From contig CAZWJH010000068.1 of NCBI GenBank assembly GCA_964634755.1, forward strand, positions 1 through 13,835: DNA of 13,835 bases. The letters are read 5' to 3'. This DNA is from JALXDT01 sp964634755 (GTDB lineage: Bacteria; Acidobacteriota; Aminicenantia; JAMOAD01). Shown piece by piece: positions 6,823 through 13,835 of this stretch. A program made the translations under genes and the position numbers. The notes under the pieces were generated by a model that was not told the origin of the DNA, ran no database searches, and saw nothing but the letters and a program-made list of their open reading frames with translations. The first letter of the stretch is position 1. Every line of letters starts with the position of its first letter.

Positions 6823-9687
6823 ATGAAAAAAGTTCTTATGTATTTTAACCTTGCTTTTGTTTTGTTAATGTTAGTTTTTTCAAACAGTTTATCAGGAGCT
6901 GACAAAGATGAGATCCTGATGAAAAAGTTTAATCAGAATCCAACTTCTCCCGAAGTAAGGTTGAAAAGTTATGAAAAACATAAATTAATGCAAAACACTA
7001 CTCTGTTTAAAACTTTAAAATGGAATTTAATAGGGCCTTTTGAAATTAGCGGCAGAGTGACTGATATAGAAGTCCCTAAAAATAAGCCCTATGTTTACTA
7101 TGTTGCTTCTGCATCAGGGGGCGTTTGGGTGACAGAAAATAATGGTATTACATGGAAATGTATATTTGAACACGCTCCTTCAATAAGCATAGGCGATATT
7201 GCTATTGCTCCCTCAAACTCTAATATAATTTATGTGGGAGCTGGTGAGAACAATAGTTCAAGAAGCTCTTACTCAGGAACAGGCATTTATAGAAGCGATG
7301 ATGGAGGCAAAACATGGAAACATTTAGGGCTTTCAGATACTCATCACATTGGAAGAATAATTGTTGATCCCAGAAATCCCGATACAGTTTATGTGGCTGC
7401 CATAGGTCACCTTTACACATATAACAAAGAGAGAGGTGTTTACAAGACCACTGACGGGGGAAAGACTTGGAAAAAGATTTTATATGTGAATGATAAGACA
7501 GGAGCAATTGATCTTGTCATAAACCCCAAAAACCCTGATATTCTCTATGCTGCTATGTGGCAGAGAGACAGGAGAGCTTGGAATTTTGTTGAAAGCGGAG
7601 AAGGTAGTGGAATTTACAGGACAAAAGATGGCGGGAAGATATGGGAAAAACTGACAAAAGGGCTTCCTTCCGGAAAGATTGTTGGAAGAATAGGGCTTGA
7701 TATTTATCAAAGCAATCCTAAGATTATTTATGCCGTAATAGATAATCAAGAAAAACTTCCAATCAAAAAAATGAAAAAGCAGGGGAAACTTAATGCAATA
7801 AAGGTAAGAGCTATGTCAAATGAAGAGTTCGTCTCTTTGGGAGAGAAAAAAATAAGTGAGTTTTTAAAATCATATCATATTCCCAAATATTACACTGCAA
7901 AAAAGGTAATAAGACTTTTAAAGTCAGGTAAAATCACTACAAAGGATTTAGCGGATTATGTAATGGATGCTGATATGGCTCTTTATGAAACAAGAATAAA
8001 GGCTACGGAAGTTTATGTTAGTAAAGATGGTGGTGATACATGGAAAAAGGTTAGCAAAGGAAGAATAAGGGGAATGACAGTTACATACGGATATTATTTT
8101 GGCCAGATTAGAGTTAATCCTAAAAATTGGAAGGAAGTTTATATTATGGGAGTTCCAATAATGAAGTCGGTTGATGGTGGAAAAACCTGGAAAAATACAG
8201 GCGGAAGGGGAGTTCACGCTGATTTTCATGCTATGTGGATAGATCCCAATTATCCCAAACACATAATAGTAGGAAATGATGGTGGTGTAAATGTCTCCTA
8301 CGATGGAGGGAAAAACTGGATTAAAATAAAAACTCTTCCGATTTCTCAATTTTATTCAATTAACTATGATTTAAGAACACCTTATAATGTTTACGGTGGT
8401 CTTCAGGATAATGGAGTAGTAATGGGCTCGAGTGAAAATAATGTGAAAATAAGGAAAAAGTGGGAAACCATTTATGGAGGAGATGGTGGTTATGTTGAAA
8501 TAGATCATAATAATGAGAACATAGTGTACACCGAATTTCAATTCGGAAATGTTGCGAGACTTGATTTGAAAAAGAAGAGTGCTAAGAGTATAAAGCCACA
8601 TTCAAAAATAGGTGAGCCAAAGTTAAGATTTAATTGGGTTACCCCATTTATTATTTCCCATTACAATTCACAGATTCTATATTTGGGGGCAAACAAACTT
8701 TTTAAATCGTACAACAGGGGTGACAGATGGTTTGTTATAAGCCCTGATCTTACAACAAATCCAAAACCTCAGGGAGATGTGCCTTATGGGACTATTACAA
8801 CAATCTCCGAATCACCCATAAAGCCGGGCCTTCTTTATGTGGGAACAGACGATGGGCTGGTATGGATTACAAAGGATGATGGAGCAACTTGGAATAAAAT
8901 AACAGACGGTTTACCCAAGAAAAAATGGGTGTCGAGAGTTATTGCATCCAAGTACAAATTGGGTAGGGTTTATGTTACCCTGAATGGTTACAGAGATGAT
9001 GATTTTAAGAGCTATGTATTTGTTTCTGAGAATTTCGGAAAAACATACAAGTCAATAAAATCAAATCTACCTGACGAACCTGTAAATGTTATAAGAGAGG
9101 ACCCTTTTAATGAAAATGTTTTATATTTGGGGACGGATGCTGGTGTTTATGTGAGTTTGGACAGGGGCGAAAGCTGGTATTCATTGAATACGAATTTACC
9201 AGATGTTGCTGTTCACGATTTGAGAATACAACCTGTTGCTAAGGATTTGATAATAGGAACACACGGAAGATCTGCTTACATTTTAGATGTAGAGCCTATA
9301 GAGGGTCTATCTCCTGAAATTCTTAAAAAAGGTTTTTATATTTTCCCTATTGAAGATGCAAGAGTATTTTATTCGGGAGACTTTGATTTTTACAGACTTT
9401 TAAAAGAATCTCCTGTTTATTATTACACAAACTTCACAGGAAAAATTAAGTTAAAAATATTTAATGCAGATAAAAAACTCTTGGGAAAAAGAACTCTTTT
9501 AGCAAATAAAGGGATTAATTTACTAAATCTGAACCTTAGAAAAATTCTTCATGGAAAAGTAACTCCTCAGACACTTAGTTTGGAATTTTTTGTAAAAGGG
9601 AAAAAATATGGTGGTGAATTAAAAATAGTAAAGAGCAAATTATCATTCAATCCTTTTGAAAAAATGAAGGCATTCGAGGAGAGATAA
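6823..9687 (+). CDS. Exported sortilin/BNR-type multi-Asp-box beta-propeller protein
   Basis: A 954-residue secreted or periplasmic protein of the VPS10/BNR-repeat 'glycosyl hydrolase' type; a real glycosidase activity is not shown for this branch. A signal peptide covers residues 1-26 (KK, a hydrophobic core, then a probable SGA cleavage site). LKWNLIGPFEISGRVTDI near residue 65 is the typical opening of the family. About eleven Asp-box-like motifs (S/T-x-D-x-G-x-T-W) start near residues 102, 157, 207, 265, 398, 447, 490, 627, 681, 733 and 776; the DGGKTW copies are the clearest. A helical, charged insertion of about 90 residues (303-394) interrupts the propeller. A beta-rich C-terminal domain follows after about 830. 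The ATG at 6823 is chosen over an in-frame TTG at 6811 because GGAGG (6813-6817) precedes it by 5 nt and the signal peptide starts there. It probably binds extracellular polymers or acts in envelope protein handling; this is inference. Confidence 0.9.
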   Translation: MKKVLMYFNLAFVLLMLVFSNSLSGADKDEILMKKFNQNPTSPEVRLKSYEKHKLMQNTTLFKTLKWNLIGPFEISGRVTDIEVPKNKPYVYYVASASGGVWVTENNGITWKCIFEHAPSISIGDIAIAPSNSNIIYVGAGENNSSRSSYSGTGIYRSDDGGKTWKHLGLSDTHHIGRIIVDPRNPDTVYVAAIGHLYTYNKERGVYKTTDGGKTWKKILYVNDKTGAIDLVINPKNPDILYAAMWQRDRRAWNFVESGEGSGIYRTKDGGKIWEKLTKGLPSGKIVGRIGLDIYQSNPKIIYAVIDNQEKLPIKKMKKQGKLNAIKVRAMSNEEFVSLGEKKISEFLKSYHIPKYYTAKKVIRLLKSGKITTKDLADYVMDADMALYETRIKATEVYVSKDGGDTWKKVSKGRIRGMTVTYGYYFGQIRVNPKNWKEVYIMGVPIMKSVDGGKTWKNTGGRGVHADFHAMWIDPNYPKHIIVGNDGGVNVSYDGGKNWIKIKTLPISQFYSINYDLRTPYNVYGGLQDNGVVMGSSENNVKIRKKWETIYGGDGGYVEIDHNNENIVYTEFQFGNVARLDLKKKSAKSIKPHSKIGEPKLRFNWVTPFIISHYNSQILYLGANKLFKSYNRGDRWFVISPDLTTNPKPQGDVPYGTITTISESPIKPGLLYVGTDDGLVWITKDDGATWNKITDGLPKKKWVSRVIASKYKLGRVYVTLNGYRDDDFKSYVFVSENFGKTYKSIKSNLPDEPVNVIREDPFNENVLYLGTDAGVYVSLDRGESWYSLNTNLPDVAVHDLRIQPVAKDLIIGTHGRSAYILDVEPIEGLSPEILKKGFYIFPIEDARVFYSGDFDFYRLLKESPVYYYTNFTGKIKLKIFNADKKLLGKRTLLANKGINLLNLNLRKILHGKVTPQTLSLEFFVKGKKYGGELKIVKSKLSFNPFEKMKAFEER

Positions 9688-9721
9688 AAAGTTTGCTTTT
9701 GAACTTTATGAATATACTTAT

Positions 9722-9750
9722 TTGAATGTTTAAATCTTTTCTGATAAAAT
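9722..9750 (+). promoter_or_regulatory. Promoter of the GspE-like operon, predicting a leaderless mRNA
   Basis: TTGAAT (9722-9727), a 17-bp spacer and TAAAAT (9745-9750) are followed by six T and then the ATG at 9757. The predicted start point falls at the ATG itself and no purine-rich Shine-Dalgarno is present. The geometry matches the kinase promoter exactly. The rest of the 9688-9756 gap is AT-rich with no clear terminator for the preceding gene, so some read-through is possible. Confidence 0.55.
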
Positions 9751-9756
9751 TTTTTT

Positions 9757-11574
9757 ATGGCTGATGAATATATAGTTCAATGTTGGTATTGCTTAGGTGA
9801 ATACGATGCTTTTAAAGCGGCATGGTGCGGACACCCTGAGCCTACAAAAATTTGCCCTTATTGTTTAAATTGCTCGTGTAATGCACCGGAGGATTATAAA
9901 AAAAAGTTCTGGGATGAAGCTCCGGATAAACTAAAAATAGAAAGAATTAAGTTAACATCACTTCATGAGAGAATAGGAGAACTTTTAATAAGCGATAAAA
10001 AAATAATGTCAGAGCAATTACTTGCTGCTTTGAATATTCAGAAGAGAACAGGTGAAAAAATAGGCGAGATTTTAGTTAAAATGGGGCTCATTACGAAGGA
10101 TGAACTTCAGATGTATCTTTTAAAACAAAAGAAGGTTCCCGCTGTTAATATTGAGAGAGAAGATGTTAATTTGGAGCTTGTTGAGAAGGTTGGCATAGAG
10201 ACCTGTTTAAAATACAAGATAATACCTTTTTCCCTTGAAGAAGTAGATGAGAAAAGACATCTTCATCTTGCAATGGTGAATCCTTATATGCCGAACATAA
10301 TAAAGAAGGTAGCAAAATTGTTTAATGCTGATGTGATTTATTATCAGGCGGAAAAGGAAAAAATGGAAGAAAAATTAAAAAACATAGTTCAAGCTTTGAA
10401 AATAAAAGAAGTTACAGAGGTAGATAAAAATAAAGGGATTATAAAAAACTTTTTAGATATTTTAAAGTATGCAATAAACAAAAAAGCAACGCATATTTAT
10501 ATGGTACAGGAGTTTTCAAGATTAAAAATAAGTTTGAGAATAAACGGCCTTTTGTTTAAAGTAAAGAGCGTTGAGCTTACGAATAAAGATTTTTTAAAAT
10601 TATTAAAATTTTCTCTTGGATTGAGGGAAGGGAAAAAGATAGTAAGAAAAACATTTGATTTGAATGAAAAGAGATTTAATATAATTATTTACGATGAGCA
10701 GAATGGAAGCGAAGAACTATCTTTAAGAGTAAGGATTATTGACCTTGAAAATTTTGGAATAAATATTAAGGAGTTAAGTTTTAGTGAATATCAATTAGCT
10801 GATATAGAAGAAGCTTTTATGAGAGAGGAAGGAATTATTCTGGTTTCCGCTCCTCTTTTTAATGATTCTGATTCTTTAATGTATTCTTTGATGAATTATG
10901 TTAAAGAGGAGTTCCCCTCTAAAAGTATTTTAAGTTTTGAGGAGGAATTCCTTAGACGATTGCCTGGTATTGAACAAAAGTTATATCATAAAGAGGATAA
11001 GGAGGATTTTATTGACATACTTTACAAAACAGAACCGAACATAGTTTTTGTTCATAATATGAAAGGTATTGAAATTGCAAAAGAAGTTTTTAGATTAAGC
11101 AAGAATATGTTATTTATAGTGGAAATATATTCAAAATCTGCAATTAAAAGCATTATAAAACTGAGAGAATATTTTCATATTAGTGATGAAGAGATAGCAG
11201 AAAATCTTAGACTTATAATAAATCAGAGAATGATTAGGCTTTTATGCAGCAAATGTAAAATAAGGGTTAAACCTAACCTTGATTTTGTTTATAAATTAAA
11301 GCTATCTGAAGAGGATTCTTTAATGTCTGAATTTTATAGGGAAAAAGGGTGTCAGTTGTGCAATTTTACAGGCTTTGAAAAAAGAGTTCCCATTTTTGAG
11401 GTTTTGAAAATAGATGAAATAATGAAAGAGGCAATAAAGAAAGGGGTCAAAGAAAATGAAATGGAGTCAGTTGCAATCTCCGAGGGACTTATACCATTGA
11501 GTAAAAGTGCAACTGTAATGCTGTCAAAAGGTCTTACTTCAGCAAATGAGTTAATGAGGCAGGGTTTTCTATAG
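9757..11574 (+). CDS. GspE/PilB-like pseudo-ATPase with cysteine-rich N-terminus and MshEN c-di-GMP-binding domain
   Basis: A 605-residue relative of type II secretion/type IV pilus motor ATPases that appears unable to hydrolyse ATP. The N-terminus has a probable zinc cluster: C9, C12, C24, H26, C33, C36, C39, C41. An MshEN module follows, with two 24-residue motifs (72-95 and 101-124) joined by a 5-residue linker, the spacing known for c-di-GMP binding. The motor domain (about 230-560) aligns without gaps to the GspE motif regions, but Walker A is SAPLFNDSDS (364-373: the lysine is S371, the threonine D372). The Asp-box glutamate is L399, the Walker B glutamate is N434, and the His-box histidine is Y458. 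The C-terminal zinc site is intact: C497/C500 and C532/C535 followed by NFTGF and IFEVL. The open frame and conserved structural positions argue for a pseudoenzyme, not a decaying gene. First gene of a tight operon with apbE and a glycosyltransferase. Likely role (inferred): a c-di-GMP-responsive adaptor for a pilus or secretion system encoded elsewhere. Confidence 0.85.
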   Translation: MADEYIVQCWYCLGEYDAFKAAWCGHPEPTKICPYCLNCSCNAPEDYKKKFWDEAPDKLKIERIKLTSLHERIGELLISDKKIMSEQLLAALNIQKRTGEKIGEILVKMGLITKDELQMYLLKQKKVPAVNIEREDVNLELVEKVGIETCLKYKIIPFSLEEVDEKRHLHLAMVNPYMPNIIKKVAKLFNADVIYYQAEKEKMEEKLKNIVQALKIKEVTEVDKNKGIIKNFLDILKYAINKKATHIYMVQEFSRLKISLRINGLLFKVKSVELTNKDFLKLLKFSLGLREGKKIVRKTFDLNEKRFNIIIYDEQNGSEELSLRVRIIDLENFGINIKELSFSEYQLADIEEAFMREEGIILVSAPLFNDSDSLMYSLMNYVKEEFPSKSILSFEEEFLRRLPGIEQKLYHKEDKEDFIDILYKTEPNIVFVHNMKGIEIAKEVFRLSKNMLFIVEIYSKSAIKSIIKLREYFHISDEEIAENLRLIINQRMIRLLCSKCKIRVKPNLDFVYKLKLSEEDSLMSEFYREKGCQLCNFTGFEKRVPIFEVLKIDEIMKEAIKKGVKENEMESVAISEGLIPLSKSATVMLSKGLTSANELMRQGFL

Positions 11575-11575
11575 T

Positions 11576-12583
11576 ATGAAAAAGTACTTTTTTTTTAATC
11601 TTTACGGATACCTTATTTTAATTCTTTTTATTTTATTAGTAAGTTTTTGTTCCCCAAGCTCTAAAATACCTGAAAAGAGGAGAGAAAAGAATTTTTCTTC
11701 CTTCACCTTTTTTACTATGGATACTGTGGTAGAAGTTAAGTATGAAGGTAAAAATAAGTCTATTGAAAACAAAATAGAGAAAGAGTTTAATAGAATATAT
11801 AAGAAATATTCTCCTTCTTTTGAAACCAGCATTGTCTCAAAGATTAACAATTCAAATGTAGGTGTAAGGCTGGATAAAGAAACTCTATTCTTAATTAAAA
11901 AATCTATTTATTTTAACAAGATTAGCAAAGGTGTCTTTGACATAACAATAAGACCTTTGATAGTCATATGGGGGTTTGAGAAGGCTGAAAAAAAAGTCCC
12001 TTCTCCCGAGAGTATTTTAAAAACACTGAAATTTGTTTCATCAACAAAAATTAAGATTAAAGATGATATAATTTATTTACCTGAAGATTTTAAAATTGAT
12101 TTGGGAGGAATAGCGAAGGGCTATGCTGTTGATATAGCTGCTAAAATTTTTCTCAAAAGCGGGGTTAAAAATTTTCTTATTAATGCAGGTGGAGATCTTG
12201 TTGCAAAGGGTATAAATGATAGAGGTGAAAGTTGGATTATAGGTATTCAAAATCCGAGGGGAGACGGAATTATTAAAACTTTTTCTGTTAAAAATAGAGC
12301 TGTTGCAACATCCGGAGATTATCAAAGATATTTTATTTCAAATGGTGTAAGATATTGTCATATACTTTCTCCTTTTACGGGATATCCTTTTAGATACTGG
12401 ATTAGTATGACTGTTATTGCTGATGATTGTACAACAGCCGATGCTCTCTCGACAGCATTTTTTGGAATGAAAAGAAAAGACATATTAGAGTTTGTGGAAA
12501 ATAATGAGAAATTAAAAATAAAATTTTTTGCAATTGATCCAAAGTTAGAAGTTTTCACAAATTTTGATAAGGTGGTAAATTGA
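11576..12583 (+). CDS. apbE: ApbE-type FAD:protein FMN transferase, membrane-anchored
   Basis: Transfers FMN from FAD to a threonine or serine of target flavoproteins on the outer face of the membrane, such as Rnf/Nqr subunits or exported flavoproteins. The 335-residue protein has the family motifs: MDT (48-50), GVFDIT (119-124), DLGGIAKGYAVD (175-186), NAGGDL (203-208), HILSPFTGYP (262-271) and the metal-site stretch TADALSTA with D289 and T293. In the HxxDP-type motif, serine replaces the common aspartate (S265). The N-terminus has a hydrophobic segment (about 8-24) ending in C25, which looks like a lipoprotein signal. However, phenylalanine at -1 (VSFC) is non-canonical, so lipidation is uncertain and an uncleaved anchor is possible. 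The ATG lies 1 nt after the preceding stop, and its end overlaps the next gene by 4 nt. No flavinylation target is recognisable in the window. Confidence 0.93.
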   Translation: MKKYFFFNLYGYLILILFILLVSFCSPSSKIPEKRREKNFSSFTFFTMDTVVEVKYEGKNKSIENKIEKEFNRIYKKYSPSFETSIVSKINNSNVGVRLDKETLFLIKKSIYFNKISKGVFDITIRPLIVIWGFEKAEKKVPSPESILKTLKFVSSTKIKIKDDIIYLPEDFKIDLGGIAKGYAVDIAAKIFLKSGVKNFLINAGGDLVAKGINDRGESWIIGIQNPRGDGIIKTFSVKNRAVATSGDYQRYFISNGVRYCHILSPFTGYPFRYWISMTVIADDCTTADALSTAFFGMKRKDILEFVENNEKLKIKFFAIDPKLEVFTNFDKVVN

Positions 12584-13752
12584 AAAAAATAGGAGTTATT
12601 ATACAGAGATTCGGAGAGGATATTATAGGTGGTTCAGAGTATTATGCACTTCAGCTTTTGAAAAAAATGTCTTCTGACTATTCTTTTACTGTATATACGA
12701 CTACAGCAAAAGATTATCTTACTTGGAAAAATGAGTTTAAAGAAGGGGAAGAAAAGTTAACAGACAATATACTGGTAAAAAGATTTAAGGTGGAAAAGAC
12801 AAGAAATATTAAAGAATTTAATAAATATAGTGAGAAATTCTTCTCTGACAAAGAACATTCCAAGGAAGAAGAGGAAGAATGGATTAGACAACAGGGACCT
12901 TTAGCGCCATCTTTAATTGAAGCAGTGGAGAGAGAGCATGAAAAGTACGATCTTTTTTTTCTATTTACCTATCTTTATTATCCCGTTTATTTTTCAATCC
13001 CGATTATAAAAAAGCCGAAGCTTCTTTTTCCCACTACTCATGATGAATTACCACTATATATGAGTATTATGAAAAGAACCTTTGAATTACCAGAGGCTAT
13101 ATTAGCTTTGACAGAAAAAGAGCTTGAACTTATAAATAAAGTTTTTCTACAAAAAGACAATCAAATAAGAAAATTAGTTGGTGGTATAGGGATTGAGTCT
13201 CCTAATAAAATAAACACCGATGCTTTCTTTAAAAAATATGCTCCCATAAAACCATTTATTATATACATTGGTAGAATTGACGAAGGGAAGGGAATGGATT
13301 TTTTAATTGAGAATTTTCTTGAGTTTTCAAAAAAAAATTATATTCAACTTGTTTTGGGTGGGAAGAAAAACATGGAGCTTCCTTCGGATTTTAGAGTTAA
13401 ATATTTGGGTTTTTTGTCAGAAGAGGAAAAATGGGAAGCTCTTAAATCAGCGACTCTATATGTTCACCCCTCTCAATTTGAGAGCCTTTCTATTTCAATG
13501 CTTGAAGCCATGGCAGTGGGAACTCCGGTATTTGTTAATGGAAACAGCCCTGTTATGAAAGAACATATACTTAAAAGCAATGCAGGGCTTTATTATACAA
13601 ATAGAGAAGAGTTTTTAGAGGGATTGTCTTTTTTAATGGGGAATAGGGGATTAAGAAAAAAAATGGGAGAGAATGGAATTGCTTATGTGAAAAAAAATTA
13701 TTCTTGGCATAATATTTTGGAGAGCATAAAAGAGGTAATAAGTTTATTTTAA
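12580..13752 (+). CDS. GT4-like glycosyltransferase (GT-B fold)
   Basis: A 390-residue cytoplasmic glycosyltransferase that would move a sugar from a nucleotide donor onto a lipid, protein or polysaccharide acceptor; the substrates cannot be told. The N-terminal acceptor half begins IGVIIQRFG with the GGSEYYALQL turn (17-26). The C-terminal donor half has IYIGRIDEGKGMDFL (228-242) with R232 and K237. It also has the family EX7E motif, E301 and E309, in FESLSISMLEAMAVGTPV. An acidic stretch lies near 91-100 (KEHSKEEEEE). No membrane segment is convincing. The start is a TTG at 12580, overlapping the apbE stop (TTGA) and preceded by AAGGTGGT; the product then begins exactly as family members do. 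The overlap implies translational coupling with apbE and the GspE-like gene, hinting at a shared envelope or surface function. No clear terminator follows. Confidence 0.88.
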   Translation: MKKIGVIIQRFGEDIIGGSEYYALQLLKKMSSDYSFTVYTTTAKDYLTWKNEFKEGEEKLTDNILVKRFKVEKTRNIKEFNKYSEKFFSDKEHSKEEEEEWIRQQGPLAPSLIEAVEREHEKYDLFFLFTYLYYPVYFSIPIIKKPKLLFPTTHDELPLYMSIMKRTFELPEAILALTEKELELINKVFLQKDNQIRKLVGGIGIESPNKINTDAFFKKYAPIKPFIIYIGRIDEGKGMDFLIENFLEFSKKNYIQLVLGGKKNMELPSDFRVKYLGFLSEEEKWEALKSATLYVHPSQFESLSISMLEAMAVGTPVFVNGNSPVMKEHILKSNAGLYYTNREEFLEGLSFLMGNRGLRKKMGENGIAYVKKNYSWHNILESIKEVISLF

Positions 13753-13779
13753 ACTTGGTTTTTTAATTGAGTTATTTTG

Positions 13780-13807
13780 TTGACAAATAATTGCTATTTT
13801 ATATAAT
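13780..13807 (+). promoter_or_regulatory. Consensus sigma70-type promoter for the next rightward gene
   Basis: A perfect TTGACA (13780-13785), a 16-bp spacer and a perfect TATAAT (13802-13807). The expected start point is near 13814. It lies 27 nt after the glycosyltransferase stop and points out of the window. It is the only promoter here in which both hexamers match the consensus exactly, so the gene beyond the edge is probably well expressed. Confidence 0.75.
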
Positions 13808-13829
13808 AATACACAAATAGAGGAATTGT

Positions 13830-13835
13830 AAGGAG
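13830..13835 (+). promoter_or_regulatory. Ribosome binding site of a gene starting beyond the right edge
   Basis: AAGGAG ends the window, about 20 nt after the predicted transcription start. A start codon is expected within roughly 5-10 nt outside. A weaker GAGGA lies a little upstream. Confidence 0.6.

Noticed and set aside
7948..8349. 133-residue open frame on the minus strand
   Set aside because: It lies wholly inside the propeller gene, has no ribosome binding site that I see and no recognisable domain; a shadow frame.
8872..8892. DDGAT in the propeller as an ApbE flavinylation site
   Set aside because: It is one of the repeated Asp boxes and lacks the serine/threonine context of the flavinylation motif.
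9689..9709. Terminator after the propeller gene
   Set aside because: The AAAGTT/AACTTT arms are short, all but one pair is AT, and no T tract follows.
9757..11574. The GspE-like gene as a decaying pseudogene
   Set aside because: The frame is open over 605 codons, zinc and MshEN residues are kept, and the motor domain aligns without gaps; replaced residues are concentrated in the nucleotide-binding motifs.
13321..13340. A9 and T9 runs in the glycosyltransferase and other genes as programmed slippage sites
   Set aside because: Runs of this length are frequent in lysine- and phenylalanine-rich coding DNA of this AT content, and no conserved alternative frame follows.

Overview
This is an AT-rich bacterial chromosome segment with dense, intact genes. 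I see no tRNA, rRNA, CRISPR array, insertion sequence or phage gene. The lineage cannot be fixed from the window. The sortilin/BNR-type exported protein and the GspE-like protein with a cysteine-rich N-terminus are types I associate with Acidobacteriota, Aminicenantes and similar deep lineages. That placement is weak, and the low GC is not typical of most of those groups.

Left half (17-6668, all minus strand). Transcription runs right to left. A hybrid histidine kinase with an N-terminal HDOD domain is followed, 4 bp after its stop, by pyruvate phosphate dikinase (ppdK). A strong 14-bp hairpin just past ppdK is a probable terminator. A fresh TTGAAA/TAAAAT promoter then drives yebC and ruvC, which overlap by 14 bp. 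This yebC-ruvC pairing (translation/regulatory factor plus Holliday junction resolvase) is a common bacterial arrangement.

Divergent region (6669-6822). It holds a promoter for the kinase that ends exactly at its preferred ATG, an inverted repeat, and the upstream region of the rightward gene.

Right half (6823-13752, all plus strand). First comes a large exported multi-Asp-box beta-propeller protein. Next is a tight three-gene operon: a GspE/PilB-like protein, an ApbE-type FMN transferase anchored in the membrane, and a GT4-like glycosyltransferase. A consensus sigma70 promoter and a ribosome binding site at the right edge announce another rightward gene outside the window.

The most unusual object is the GspE/PilB-like protein (9757-11574). 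It keeps an N-terminal cysteine cluster, a textbook-spaced MshEN c-di-GMP-binding module and the C-terminal tetracysteine zinc site. Every ATPase motif is replaced: Walker A, Asp box, Walker B and His box. It looks like an ATPase-dead, second-messenger-reading relative of pilus/secretion motors. The second notable point is that this gene and the HDOD kinase share the same start architecture: TTGAAA or TTGAAT, 17 bp, a -10 box, 6 nt, ATG, and no Shine-Dalgarno. This predicts leaderless mRNAs for two signalling genes, while yebC, ppdK and the propeller gene have clear Shine-Dalgarno sequences.
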